Below are positions 15,519 to 24,948 of a DNA stretch of 64,000 nt, piece by piece. Where the stretch lies: assembly GCA_016712635.1 (NCBI GenBank), contig JADJQS010000008.1:1-64000 (forward strand), read 5' to 3'. The DNA comes from Gammaproteobacteria bacterium (lineage in GTDB: Bacteria > Pseudomonadota > Gammaproteobacteria > SZUA-140). Under the pieces are notes generated by a model. The model saw nothing but the letters and a program-made list of their open reading frames with translations. It was not told where the DNA came from and searched no databases. Position 1 is the stretch's first letter, and each line of letters starts with the position of its first letter. The translations under genes were made by a program, and so were the position numbers.

Positions 15519-16205
15519 TCATCCGGCGCGATGACCGAAGATTCCGCTGCCGATGCGCACGATCGTGGAGCCTTCGGCTATGGCCGCCTCGAGGTCGTCC
15601 GTCATTCCCATCGACAACGTGTCAAGCGCGTGAGCGGACCGGTTAAGGGCGTCTTGCAATTCCCTCGCCTGGTGGAAGAGGTCGCGCTGTGTATCGAAGT
15701 CGCGGCATACAGGCGGGATGACCATCAGGCCGCGCAACCGCAGCCGCGGCAGGCGGGATAGCTCCTGCGCGAGGGCGGGAACCTCCGCCGACGGCGCACC
15801 GGATTTACTGAGCTCTCCGCCGATATTGACCTCGATGCAGATGTTTAGCGGAGGCAGATGCTCTGGCCTCTGCGCGCTGAGGCGCTGTGCGATCTTGAGC
15901 CGGTCCACGCTGTGGACCCAGGCGAAGCGCTCGGCGATTCCGCGGGTTTTGTTCGACTGGACGGGCCCGATGAAATGCCATTCTATGGGCTGGTCGGCGA
16001 GGGCATCCATTTTAGTGGCGGCCTCCTGCAGGTAGCTCTCTCCAATCAGCCGCTGACCGGCACCGACGACGGCTCGAATGTCTTCCGCGGCGCGCGTCTT
16101 GGTGACCGCCAGCAGGCTGACCGAACCGGGCGGCCGGTCATAGCGCCGTTCCGCGGCGGCGATGCGTGCTCGCATGGCGTTCACTGTCCGGGCATAATCG
16201 TTCAT
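15519..16205 (-). CDS. yggS: YggS family PLP homeostasis protein
   Basis: 228 residues, fold type III PLP-binding barrel. LLAVTKTR carries the PLP lysine; IEWHFIGPVQSNKTR, CIEVNIGGE..KSG and LSMGMTDDLEAAI are family signatures. It helps maintain pyridoxal phosphate balance. Upstream of proC by 119 bases and divergent from pilT, as in other gammaproteobacteria. Confidence 0.95.
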   Translation of the reverse strand: MNDYARTVNAMRARIAAAERRYDRPPGSVSLLAVTKTRAAEDIRAVVGAGQRLIGESYLQEAATKMDALADQPIEWHFIGPVQSNKTRGIAERFAWVHSVDRLKIAQRLSAQRPEHLPPLNICIEVNIGGELSKSGAPSAEVPALAQELSRLPRLRLRGLMVIPPVCRDFDTQRDLFHQARELQDALNRSAHALDTLSMGMTDDLEAAIAEGSTIVRIGSGIFGHRAG

Positions 16206-16369
16206 CGGTCAGTTTCGCGCGGGTGAGTTCATCCTGTGCAGGTATCCATCCGGCGTATGGTCACGCTCAAGATGTATGGACGGATGCCGCTAAATGTCAG
16301 CGTAATCATATCAGGTCGAGGCTGAGGTAGTGCAGGCCAGTGTGCCACAAAGAACGGGAGAAAACGTAG

Positions 16370-17410
16370 ATGGATATCGCCGAACTGCTGGCGTTCAGCG
16401 CCAAGAATAACGCCTCGGACCTGCACCTTTCAGCCGAATTGCCGCCGATGATCCGGGTTGACGGCGATGTGCGCCGCATCAACGTGCCGCCGCTTGACAA
16501 CAAGACGGTGCAGACGATGCTGTACGACATCATGAGCGACAAGCAGCGCAAGGATTTCGAGGAATTCCTGGAGACGGATTTTTCCTTCGAGATCCCCGGT
16601 CTGGCGCGATTCCGCGTCAACGTATTCAACCACAATCGCGGAGTGGGCGGGGTCTTCCGCACGATTCCCTCCACTATCCTTTCCCTGGAGGAGCTGGGCG
16701 CGCCATCGGTGTTCAAGGACATATCGGATTATCCGCGCGGCATCGTGCTGGTTACCGGCCCGACCGGCTCGGGTAAGTCGACCACCCTGGCTGCGATGAT
16801 CGACTACAAGAACAATAACGAGTTCGGTCATATACTCACCATCGAGGACCCCATCGAGTTCGTGCATCAGAGCAAGAAATGCCTGGTAAACCAGCGTGAA
16901 ATCGGGCGCGACTCGCTCGGATTCGCCGAGGCCTTGCGCTCCGCCCTGCGCGAGGACCCGGACGTCATACTGGTGGGTGAAATGCGCGACCCGGAGACGA
17001 TCTCGCTCGCGCTTACCGCCGCCGAGACCGGCCACATGGTGTTCGGCACGCTGCACACGAGCTCCGCCGCCAAGACCATCGACCGTATCATCGACGTGTT
17101 CCCGGCCGCTGAGAAGGAAATGGTGCGTTCGATGCTGTCGGAGTCACTGCGCGCGGTTATCTCGCAGACCCTGCTCAAGAAGGTCGGTGGCGGCCGTGTG
17201 GCGGCGCACGAGATCATGATCGGCACCCCGGCCATCCGCAACCTGATCCGCGAGAACAAGGTGCCGCAGATGTACTCCGCGATCCAGACCGGCCAGTCGC
17301 ACGGCATGCAGACCCTCGACCAGTGTCTCCTGGAGCTGGTGCGCAAGGGCATGGTCAATCGCCAGGAGGCGATGGCCAAGGCCGCGCATCGCGACGCCTT
17401 TCGCGAATAA
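16370..17410 (+). CDS. pilT: Type IV pilus retraction ATPase PilT
   Basis: 346 residues, standard length, ribosome site GGGAG. The N-terminal PAS-like domain begins MDIAELLAFSAKNNASDLHL. Walker A is GPTGSGKST, the Asp box is IEDPIEFVH, Walker B is DPDVILVGEMRD, and the His box is TGHMVFGTLHT. The AIRNLIRE segment is present, as in PilT. The hexameric ATPase depolymerises type IV pili. No other pil genes are in the window. Confidence 0.97.
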   Translation: MDIAELLAFSAKNNASDLHLSAELPPMIRVDGDVRRINVPPLDNKTVQTMLYDIMSDKQRKDFEEFLETDFSFEIPGLARFRVNVFNHNRGVGGVFRTIPSTILSLEELGAPSVFKDISDYPRGIVLVTGPTGSGKSTTLAAMIDYKNNNEFGHILTIEDPIEFVHQSKKCLVNQREIGRDSLGFAEALRSALREDPDVILVGEMRDPETISLALTAAETGHMVFGTLHTSSAAKTIDRIIDVFPAAEKEMVRSMLSESLRAVISQTLLKKVGGGRVAAHEIMIGTPAIRNLIRENKVPQMYSAIQTGQSHGMQTLDQCLLELVRKGMVNRQEAMAKAAHRDAFRE

Positions 17411-17490
17411 GGCGGCGGACGCTGCGGTCCAGTTGTTTCTTCCGGGGTGATGGTTACCCGGCGGGCACTCTCACAGAATGATCCGTACGT

Positions 17491-18270
17491 TCATTCGTCC
17501 CATACGGGCGAGAATATCCCGCCCTGATCCGTGCGGTGTTTCACCAGCGGGTGGCCGTACAACCTCAGCAGATTATCCTCCGTCAGCACTTCGTCAATCG
17601 GGCCGTGTACCAGGGCGTCTGAGCCGAAGAGCAGCAGCGCATGATCACAGAACCGGGCTGCCAGATTGATGTCGTGCAGCACCATGATCAGCGCCTTGTC
17701 GCCGCCACGGCTCAGTTCGCGCAGGATGCGCAGGATATGTATCTGATGATACAGATCCAGATGGGTGCTCGGTTCATCGAGCAGATAGAGCTCTGGGGCC
17801 TGTGTCAGAAGTGTCGCGATGGCCAGGCGCTGGCGTTCTCCCCCGGACAGGGTCGAAAGGGTGCGCGATTCCTTGCCGGCCAGTCCCACCTGCGCGAGGG
17901 CGGAACGCGCCCGAGCGATATCATCCTCAGTCTCCCAGCGCCAGGGTCCGAGGTAAGGGTGCCTCCCGATCAGCGCAGCTTCTAGCACCGTGCCTGGAAA
18001 CAGGGTGTCCTGTTCCTGAAACAGGATGCCGAGTGAGCGCGCCAGTTGCGCGCGCGGGATCGTGTCGAGAATCTCACCGCCGAGGGTAATGGTGCCTGAG
18101 TCCTGGGCGTACAAACCTGCCAGGGTTTTCAGCAGCGTTGTTTTTCCGCAGCCATTGCGTCCGAGTACGGCCCAGCGGCTGCCGCGCTCGACCTTGAAGT
18201 TGAGATCACGGCTGATTCGTACGTCCGCGATCGATACGCCGAGATTGCGGGTTTCCAGCAGCGTGTTCAA
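17491..18270 (-). CDS. btuD: ABC importer ATPase, BtuD/FepC type
   Basis: 259 residues. Walker A GRNGCGKTT, Q-loop FQEQDTLFPG, signature LSGGERQRL, Walker B LYLLDEPSTHLD and H-switch MVLHDINLAARF are all intact. It overlaps the FecCD permease gene by 4 bases. The pair imports vitamin B12, haem or ferric chelates; the substrate cannot be told from sequence. No periplasmic binding protein, TonB receptor or cobalamin riboswitch is in the window, so the symbol is tentative. Confidence 0.85.
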   Translation of the reverse strand: MNTLLETRNLGVSIADVRISRDLNFKVERGSRWAVLGRNGCGKTTLLKTLAGLYAQDSGTITLGGEILDTIPRAQLARSLGILFQEQDTLFPGTVLEAALIGRHPYLGPWRWETEDDIARARSALAQVGLAGKESRTLSTLSGGERQRLAIATLLTQAPELYLLDEPSTHLDLYHQIHILRILRELSRGGDKALIMVLHDINLAARFCDHALLLFGSDALVHGPIDEVLTEDNLLRLYGHPLVKHRTDQGGIFSPVWDE

Positions 18271-19259
18271 TGCTGGCTCCTGCGCAGCAGGTACAGGAAC
18301 ACAGGTACGCCGATCAGCGCCGTCATGACGCCGACCGGCAGCTGAAGCGGCGGGAATGCCGAGCGGGCCAGAGTGTCGGCGATGACCAGGAAAGACGCGC
18401 CTAGCAGCGCCGAGGCCGGCAGCAGGATGCGATGATCGTGGCTCACGACCATGCGCACGAGATGGGGCACGATGAGACCGATAAAGCCGATGTTCCCGGC
18501 GATGGTGATAGCCACCGCGGTCAGCAGCGATGCAAGGATGTACAGGCGCAGACGCAGGCCGGCCACGCCGATGCCGAGCGTGCGGGCCTTGAGTTCACCG
18601 AATACCAGAACGTTGAGTTCGCGCGCGCTGACGAGCGCGACCAGGAGTCCGAGACCGAGCATGATTCCGCCGAGCATGGGGTGGGGCGTCTGGCTGAGAT
18701 CGCCCAGCAACCAGAAGATCATGCCGCGCAGAGTGGTGTCGGGGCTGAGTGAGAGGATCAGGCTGATGATGGCGCCCCAGCCCGAGGCGACGACTACACC
18801 GGTCAGCAGCAGCCGGGTTGGCGTCCATGCGCCGCGTCCGTGCGCCAGCGTGAATACGAGCAGCATCGAAAGCATGGCGCCGAGAAACGCCCCGCCAGTG
18901 AGCCAGAGTCCGCCAAGGCCGGCCAGCAACGTCGACAGGGCGCCGACTGCGGCGCCGCCGGAGACTCCGAGTATATAGGGGTCGGCGAGCGGATTTCGCA
19001 GCAGGACCTGCATCAGGGCACCTGCCAGGGCGAGCATGCCTCCGCAGGCGAAGGCGGTCAATGCGCGCGGGATCCTCAGTTCGGTCACGAGGGTATAGTT
19101 TGGCGCCGCGCGGTCGCCAAGCAGTATTCGCCACAGCTCATTCCAGGACACGGAAACGCTGCCCGCGGAGACGGCAAGCAACAGGCTCGCCATACCTGCG
19201 ATCACCAGGGATGCGAGTATCAGCGTGTTCGTGCTCAGCGCAAATCGAGGATGGGCCAT
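18267..19259 (-). CDS. btuC: FecCD-family ABC permease, BtuC type
   Basis: 330 residues with the ten-helix FecCD pattern. Conserved stretches are ELRIPRALTAFACGGMLALAGALMQ, NPLADPYILGVSGGAA and GNIGFIGLIVPHLVRM..HDHR. It forms the membrane channel for the adjacent ATPase. Its start overlaps the HAD phosphatase gene by 25 bases, making a three-gene unit. Confidence 0.88.
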   Translation of the reverse strand: MAHPRFALSTNTLILASLVIAGMASLLLAVSAGSVSVSWNELWRILLGDRAAPNYTLVTELRIPRALTAFACGGMLALAGALMQVLLRNPLADPYILGVSGGAAVGALSTLLAGLGGLWLTGGAFLGAMLSMLLVFTLAHGRGAWTPTRLLLTGVVVASGWGAIISLILSLSPDTTLRGMIFWLLGDLSQTPHPMLGGIMLGLGLLVALVSARELNVLVFGELKARTLGIGVAGLRLRLYILASLLTAVAITIAGNIGFIGLIVPHLVRMVVSHDHRILLPASALLGASFLVIADTLARSAFPPLQLPVGVMTALIGVPVFLYLLRRSQH

Positions 19260-19888
19260 GACCGGCTTGCCGCGTAACGCGCCAGGGTGTCGTCGGGGTT
19301 GACGGCTACCGGATGCTCAACCAATTGCAACAATGGCAGATCATTATGCGAATCGGAGTAAAACCAGCTGCCGGCCAGGTCCTTGCGATTCTCGGTCAGC
19401 CAGGCGGAAAGGCGATCGACCTTGCCGTTTCTGAAGCACGGGATGCCGGTGACGCCGCCCGTGTAGCGTCCCGCCACGATCTCGGGCTCGGTCGCGAGCA
19501 AATATTCAATCCCGAGGGACGCGGCGATCGGGCGCGTGATGAAGGAATTGGTCGCGGTTATGATCAGGGGCGTATCCCCGCGTGTGCGGTGGTGTTCGAT
19601 CAGTGCCCGGCCTGCCGGCAGGATGATCGGGCGGATCTTCTCCTCCAGAAACTGGCGGCGCAGGTCGAGCATGAAACCTGGTTCATGCTCGGCGAGGGGC
19701 CTCAGCTGGAAGGCGAGCCATGCATGGATATCCAGCGTCCCTGCCTGGTACTCGTGATAAAAGCGCTCGTTTTCGCGGGCGTAGTGATGTCTGTCCACGA
19801 CGCCCCGCTCCACCAGGAACTCCCCCCACAGGTAGTCGCTGTCACCGGCGAGCAGGGTGTTGTCGAGATCAAATAGGGCGAGCGGCAA
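19235..19888 (-). CDS. HAD-IB family hydrolase (phosphoserine-phosphatase-like)
   Basis: 217 residues. Motif I is LALFDLDNTLLAGDSD, motif II lies in PLIITATNSF, and the later DSHNDLPLLQLVEHPVAVNPDD segment holds motif III/IV and the family's conserved tail. The helical cap between suggests the SerB-like IB subfamily. Substrate not assignable. First gene of the unit leading into the ABC importer. Confidence 0.88.
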   Translation of the reverse strand: MPLALFDLDNTLLAGDSDYLWGEFLVERGVVDRHHYARENERFYHEYQAGTLDIHAWLAFQLRPLAEHEPGFMLDLRRQFLEEKIRPIILPAGRALIEHHRTRGDTPLIITATNSFITRPIAASLGIEYLLATEPEIVAGRYTGGVTGIPCFRNGKVDRLSAWLTENRKDLAGSWFYSDSHNDLPLLQLVEHPVAVNPDDTLARYAASRSWPILDLR

Positions 19889-20066
19889 CTTAGGGAATCC
19901 GAATATTCAACTTATTGATATTGCTTAAAGTAGTTGATCGTCGCACGGCATGCAAGGCCCAGGCGCGAGTCCGCGCCACAGACGTGATCGGTGGGCTGTG
20001 GAATTGCGGAGGCGACGGGGTTTATGGGAGAATCAATTACAAAAAGTTCTTGAGAAGGTTTTGCAA

Positions 20067-20597
20067 GTGATTGATTTAGATGGGTACAGGGCCAATGTCG
20101 GCATCGTTCTGAGTAATCGCGAGGGCAAGGTTCTGTGGGCGCGGCGGATCGGTCAGGACGCGTGGCAGTTCCCCCAGGGCGGCATACGCGAAGACGAGGC
20201 GCCCGAGCAGGCGATGTATCGCGAGTTGCGCGAGGAGATCGGCCTTGAGGCGGAGGACGTCGTGGTGCTCGGCCGCACGCGTAACTGGCTGCGTTACCGC
20301 TTGCCCAAACATCTGATCAGACGGCGCAGCCGTCCACTGTGCATCGGCCAGAAACAGGTCTGGTATTTATTGTACCTGGTCGGCGACGAAGGGCGGGTCC
20401 GCCTCGACTGCACGGATCAGCCGGAATTTGACCAATGGTGCTGGGTGGATTTCTGGAGCCCGCTGAAACAGGTCGTTTCCTTCAAGCGCAATGTGTACCG
20501 TAGCGCGCTCGAGGAGTTTTCTGAATTGCTGTTTAGCGATGGAAAGGTCAGCCCGGTGGTGCCGGCGGGGAAAGATATGGGTCTCGGCCATGGATAA
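20067..20597 (+). CDS. rppH: RNA pyrophosphohydrolase RppH
   Basis: Starts at GTG with GAGAAGG nine bases upstream, giving 176 residues. The N-terminus IDLDGYRANVGIVL and QDAWQFPQGGIREDE are RppH signatures, followed by the Nudix box core RELREEIGL. It removes pyrophosphate from the 5' end of mRNAs to trigger decay. Directly followed by ptsP, a common gammaproteobacterial pair. In-frame codons further upstream to 19950 lack conservation and are not coding. Confidence 0.95.
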   Translation: MIDLDGYRANVGIVLSNREGKVLWARRIGQDAWQFPQGGIREDEAPEQAMYRELREEIGLEAEDVVVLGRTRNWLRYRLPKHLIRRRSRPLCIGQKQVWYLLYLVGDEGRVRLDCTDQPEFDQWCWVDFWSPLKQVVSFKRNVYRSALEEFSELLFSDGKVSPVVPAGKDMGLGHG

Positions 20598-20624
20598 CAC
20601 GATCCCGCAGCCGCGGTATATAGG

Positions 20625-22892
20625 ATGCTCGCCACACTCCGGCGCATAGTACTGGAAGTCAATGCGGCCCGCGATCTGGAGCAGGCCCTGTCGATTATTG
20701 TCACCCGGGTCAAGCAGGCCATCAAGGTTGACGTCTGTACCGTTTATCTCTTCGATCCGTCCCAGGACGCATTCATCCTGATGGCGACCGACGGCCTGAA
20801 TCCACAGGCCGTCGGCAGGGTTTCCCTCGCGCGTGGCGAAGGCTTGGTCGGTGTGGTGGGAGAAACTGAAGAACCTCTCAACCTCGACGACGCACCTGCC
20901 GACCCGCGTTATCGGTTTATCGCAGAAACCGGGGAGGTCTACTACCACGGTTTTCTCGGCGTGCCGATCATCCATCACCGCAAGGTGATGGGCGTACTGG
21001 TTGCGCGGCAGTACGACAAGCGCCGTTTCCACGATGATGAAGTGGCGTTTCTGCTCACCATTGCCGCGCAGCTGTCAGGTGCTATCGCGCTCGCCGCCGC
21101 GAGTGGCGGTATAAAGGGCTTCGCCGCGGATCAGGAAGACGCCGAATCACGCCCGATCGTCGGCCTGCCGGGCGCGCCTGGCATCGGCATCGGCGAGGCC
21201 GTGGTGATCTATCCTCCGGCGGATCTCAACGCAATTCCTGATCGGCAGGTGAGCAACATCGAGGGAGAGGTGGCGGTCTTTCGCGCAGCGCTGGAGGCCG
21301 CACGCGGCGATATCAGTGCACTGGAGCACAGGCTCGGCGACTCGCTCGCCGCCGAGGATCGCGCCTTGTTCAACGCCTATACCCTGATGTTGAGCAGTCC
21401 CAGTCTCGAGAGCCAGACTGTCGAACGCATCCGTGCCGGCAACTGGGCGGCGGGTGCGCTGCGCGACACTATCGCCGAGCACACGCGGATTTTCGATCTG
21501 ATGGAGGATCCCTACATCCGCGAACGTGCGGAGGACGTGCGCGACGTTGGCCGTCGGATCCTGGCGCGGCTGGAGAACTCGCCGCAGGAACAGCGGCAGT
21601 ATCCCGTGCGTACCATCCTGGTCGGTGAAGAGATCACGGCCTCGATGCTGGCGGAGGTCCCGCTGGATCGCCTGGCGGGAGTGGTGACGGTGCGCGGCTC
21701 CGGATCCTCGCATGTGGCGATATTGGCCCGTTCCCTCGGCATACCCGCGGTGGTAGGTCTGAGCGAGCTTCCGGTCGGACGCATAGATGGGCGCGAGCTG
21801 ATTGTAGACGGTGACGGCGGCAGCCTGCACATTTCACCGTCGGCCAAGGTGCGCGATGAGTACCGCTTGTTGGCGCAGGAAGAGGAAAGGCTCGCGGCTG
21901 GGCTGGCTGAGCTGCGCGATCTCCCCGCTGTGACGCCGGACGGCATACGCATCCCGCTCTACGCCAACGCCGGCCTGTTATCGGACATCACCCCCTCGCT
22001 GCACCACGGAGCGGAAGGTGTTGGACTGTATCGGACCGAGTATCCGTTCATGATCCGCAACCGTTTCCCGAGCGAGGAGGAGCAGCGGCAGATCTACCGC
22101 CAGGTACTGGAAGCGTATGCGCCGCTGCCGGTGACGGTGCGCACGCTGGATATCGGCGGGGACAAGATGCTGCCCTATTTCCCGATTCATGAAGAGAACC
22201 CGTTCCTGGGCTGGCGCGGAATCCGCATCACACTCGATCATCCGGAAATATTTTCGGTGCAGTTGCGCGCGATCTTCCGCGCCAACATCGGGCTCGACAA
22301 TCTGCGTCTGCTGTTGCCGATGATCAGCAACGTCGGAGAGGTCGATGAGGCATTGCGCATCATCAGGCGTGTGCATCAGGAGCTGCGCGCCCAGGGCGAG
22401 GCAGTGGTGATGCCCGACATCGGAATCATGATCGAGGTGCCTTCTGCAATCTATCAGATCGATGCGCTGGCGCCGCGCGTGGACTTTCTTTCCATAGGCA
22501 CCAATGACCTGACCCAGTACATGCTGGCGGTGGACCGGAACAATGCACGCGTGGCGCCGCTATACGACTCGCTGCATCCTGCTGTACTGCGCGCACTGAT
22601 GCAGGTGGTCGTGACGGCGCAACGCTGCAAGCGGGAGGTGGGCGTCTGCGGAGAGATGGCGGGCGATCCCGCATCGGCGATATTGCTGCTCGGCATGGGA
22701 ATATCAAACCTCAGCGCGAGTGTCACCAGCCTGCCACGTGTCAAATGGGTGATCCATAACTTCAGCGTCGCCAGGGCGCGGGATATCCTGGACGAGGTGC
22801 TGACGATGGAAGATACACGCAGCATCCGCCGTCATCTGGACACCATCCTGCAGCAGGCCGGGCTGGTCAGCCTGGTCAGACCTGGACGTTAG
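20625..22892 (+). CDS. ptsP: PtsP, enzyme I of the nitrogen PTS
   Basis: 755 residues. Domains in order: an N-terminal GAF domain (1-150, start MLATLRRIVLEVNAA); the PEP-utilising N domain (~175-300); a phospho-histidine swivel with GSGSSHVAILARSLGIP (~360); and the TIM-barrel PEP-binding domain with GVGLYRTEYPFM, TLDIGGDKMLPYF, GTNDLTQYMLAVDR and GVCGEMAGDP. It phosphorylates NPr using PEP and senses nitrogen status. 27 bases after rppH. Confidence 0.96.
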   Translation: MLATLRRIVLEVNAARDLEQALSIIVTRVKQAIKVDVCTVYLFDPSQDAFILMATDGLNPQAVGRVSLARGEGLVGVVGETEEPLNLDDAPADPRYRFIAETGEVYYHGFLGVPIIHHRKVMGVLVARQYDKRRFHDDEVAFLLTIAAQLSGAIALAAASGGIKGFAADQEDAESRPIVGLPGAPGIGIGEAVVIYPPADLNAIPDRQVSNIEGEVAVFRAALEAARGDISALEHRLGDSLAAEDRALFNAYTLMLSSPSLESQTVERIRAGNWAAGALRDTIAEHTRIFDLMEDPYIRERAEDVRDVGRRILARLENSPQEQRQYPVRTILVGEEITASMLAEVPLDRLAGVVTVRGSGSSHVAILARSLGIPAVVGLSELPVGRIDGRELIVDGDGGSLHISPSAKVRDEYRLLAQEEERLAAGLAELRDLPAVTPDGIRIPLYANAGLLSDITPSLHHGAEGVGLYRTEYPFMIRNRFPSEEEQRQIYRQVLEAYAPLPVTVRTLDIGGDKMLPYFPIHEENPFLGWRGIRITLDHPEIFSVQLRAIFRANIGLDNLRLLLPMISNVGEVDEALRIIRRVHQELRAQGEAVVMPDIGIMIEVPSAIYQIDALAPRVDFLSIGTNDLTQYMLAVDRNNARVAPLYDSLHPAVLRALMQVVVTAQRCKREVGVCGEMAGDPASAILLLGMGISNLSASVTSLPRVKWVIHNFSVARARDILDEVLTMEDTRSIRRHLDTILQQAGLVSLVRPGR

Positions 22893-22901
22893 CCGGGTTT
22901 G

Positions 22902-24293
22902 TCAGAATGACACCAGCAATCCGAGCATGGCCAGGTATTGCTTGTAGTCGTAATCGTCGATGTTGGAGCGGTTGTCAGTGCGGCGGTACTCGAAGGAGAG
23001 CTCGTTTCCTCCGGAGAACCCGTGCGTGAGTCGCGCGATTACGCTGAATCGGTCGTCGTTGCGGGTGAGAAAACTTCCATCCGCCATCTCATTCGGATTG
23101 AGGTAATGAGAGCGGTAGTAGCGCAGCTCGAACGTGGCGTTGAACAGGCGGCCTGCCGGGCTTTCCACACCGATGCGCAGCGAATTCCGCACCGGTGAAT
23201 AACTGGTAAAGCGGGGTGCGTCGAGTTCCTCGCGATAATTGGTTTCGAGCTGATACAGCAGGTACAGCTGTAGTTCTTCGCGCAGCCAGGTCATCCCCAC
23301 ATCGGTATTGTGGCGCCAGCCTGCGAGATAGGAATAGAGTGTGTCCAGATCTTTGATATGGCTCATTTCATAACGCAGGCGCAGGCGGCTGCGGCCTGGG
23401 TCCAGCCAGCGGCTGGCGTTCAGATTGAACTGGGTCTCAAGGGTGAAGTCATCGCCGTCCAGAAAACTGTGTACCAGTTGGGTGCGGCCCAGCGTCGACC
23501 ATCCCGCGAGATTCTTCTCCAGTGAACCACCAACGCGCAGGGAATCGATGTCGTAGCCTTTTATGTCCTGGTATTTGATGACATAAGCACTCCCCTCAAG
23601 GTTCATCTGCAGGCCGCCATCGTTTTCGCCGATGCGGCGGTTGAGATGGGCGAAGACGTCGAGGAAAAAATCGTCCTGATCGCTGGTGACCAGGGCTTGG
23701 TTGTCCGCGCGCAGGATCACGTTGCTGTCATACCCCGATTCTCCCCCAATGTAACCTGACCAGGGCGACGCAGCCGTAGCGGCCGCGTCTTCCAGCATGC
23801 GGGCTGTTTCCCGCTGGCCCGAATAGCGCGCCAGCAGGGTCAGGGCAAGATTCCGGAGCTTCGGGTTGTCCGCGCTTTCTACGGTGTGCTGCAGCCAGAC
23901 CGCGACCTGGTCCGGCTGATTCAGCTTGATATCGACGAGAGCCAGGTTGTAATAGCCCAGGGCCGCAAGTTCGGGGTCGGCGATGACCTTCAGAAAAGAA
24001 TCCCTCGCCTCCGGGTAGCGCGCGAGTTTGTAATAGCTGGCGCCGAGATTGTAGTGCAACAATGCGGATGCGGTGGCATCGGCTTGTGACGCGAGAAAAT
24101 GTGCGACTGCAGCCTCGTAATCGCTGCGGTTGAAGGCGTCAATGCCGAGATCGTAAGCCTCGTCGGCGCAGGCGCTGGACAGCAGCAGGCAGATGATCAG
24201 GGCAAAGAGCAACTGACCGGGTTTCTTCGCGCGCTGCGGGACACGGGCGCTGGACGACATGTCGGCACGGGAATGGCTTGCCTCTCCTGGCAT
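22902..24293 (-). CDS. TPR plus outer-membrane beta-barrel protein
   Basis: 463 residues; an internal ATG at 24260 is also possible. The N-terminal hydrophobic segment ends SSACADEAYD, probably a signal peptide. Three TPR-like units follow (about 50-160, e.g. ALLHYNLGASYYKLARYPEARDS). From about 185 onward there are alternating polar/hydrophobic strands (SGYIGGESGYDSNVIL...), ending in a C-terminal phenylalanine, as expected for an outer-membrane barrel. The same TPR-barrel layout recurs at 50580-52697. Cargo unknown. Confidence 0.7.
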   Translation of the reverse strand: MPGEASHSRADMSSSARVPQRAKKPGQLLFALIICLLLSSACADEAYDLGIDAFNRSDYEAAVAHFLASQADATASALLHYNLGASYYKLARYPEARDSFLKVIADPELAALGYYNLALVDIKLNQPDQVAVWLQHTVESADNPKLRNLALTLLARYSGQRETARMLEDAAATAASPWSGYIGGESGYDSNVILRADNQALVTSDQDDFFLDVFAHLNRRIGENDGGLQMNLEGSAYVIKYQDIKGYDIDSLRVGGSLEKNLAGWSTLGRTQLVHSFLDGDDFTLETQFNLNASRWLDPGRSRLRLRYEMSHIKDLDTLYSYLAGWRHNTDVGMTWLREELQLYLLYQLETNYREELDAPRFTSYSPVRNSLRIGVESPAGRLFNATFELRYYRSHYLNPNEMADGSFLTRNDDRFSVIARLTHGFSGGNELSFEYRRTDNRSNIDDYDYKQYLAMLGLLVSF

Positions 24294-24442
24294 CCGGGAG
24301 CAGCGGATGAGATGCGTGGAGGGCCGTGGATTTACGCCTCACCATCCTTAACAACGGTGAGAACTCGTGGACCGGTGCCTAATTTATACTATTTCTGGCG
24401 GCCAGGCCATGCGGAAGGAGGATAGGGGTCGCGGAATCTGTC

Positions 24443-24931
24443 TCAATTGCTGCGGGAAGCATCCTGGATCGATTGCCGCTGATCACGCGTAGTCGTCTGG
24501 CGATCCTCGCGCTGCTCGCGCGATTCAATCGAGCGATCGCGGAAGCCCGTGATTTCTCTTCGGTCACCGTCGTTCGCTCGATATTCGGAGTCTGGCCGGT
24601 TTGCCCGCTGATCATTGCCGGCATCCCTATCCCTGCGTACATCACGGTCTCTCCTGCCATCGCGGCGGTGATCGTTCGAGCCTTCGTCGGTTTGCTGGCC
24701 AGCGTTCGGGGAATTCTCGGTCGCGCCACCCTTCCGTTCGCTCGTTGCGGGGGCGGTCTCTATGGGGCCCCTGGGCAGTTCAATGCGGTTGATGAATTCA
24801 TTGATACCTTGTTTTGTATCCATCATCCGGATGGTTACGTCGAGGTCACCGGCCACATCCGCCGCGTACGCCTTCGCTGTCAGGACGGAGCTGATGATGA
24901 TGGACAGGCAGGTTGTATAGATGATCCGCAT
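24443..24931 (-). CDS. Secreted Arg/Asp-rich low-complexity protein
   Basis: 162 residues from ATG 24931; the frame upstream overlaps the anti-sigma gene and is not coding. A clear signal peptide (MRIIYTTCLSIIISSVLTAKAYA) is followed by a short conserved-looking part (LDVTIRMMDTKQGINEFINRIELP). A long hydrophilic tail rich in Arg, Asp and Glu, including RRDGRRDRDVRRDRDAGND, makes up the rest. The tail is probably disordered. It lies 17 bases after the anti-sigma gene in the sigma-factor operon and may be an envelope stress target or regulator. Confidence 0.6.
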   Translation of the reverse strand: MRIIYTTCLSIIISSVLTAKAYAADVAGDLDVTIRMMDTKQGINEFINRIELPRGPIETAPATSERKGGATENSPNAGQQTDEGSNDHRRDGRRDRDVRRDRDAGNDQRANRPDSEYRANDGDRREITGFRDRSIESREQREDRQTTTRDQRQSIQDASRSN

Positions 24932-24948
24932 GGACAGGCTCTTTATGG

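Noticed and set aside
19889..20066. Cobalamin riboswitch ahead of the BtuCD-type unit
   Set aside because: No B12-box-like sequence in the leader on the minus strand; substrate of the importer left open.
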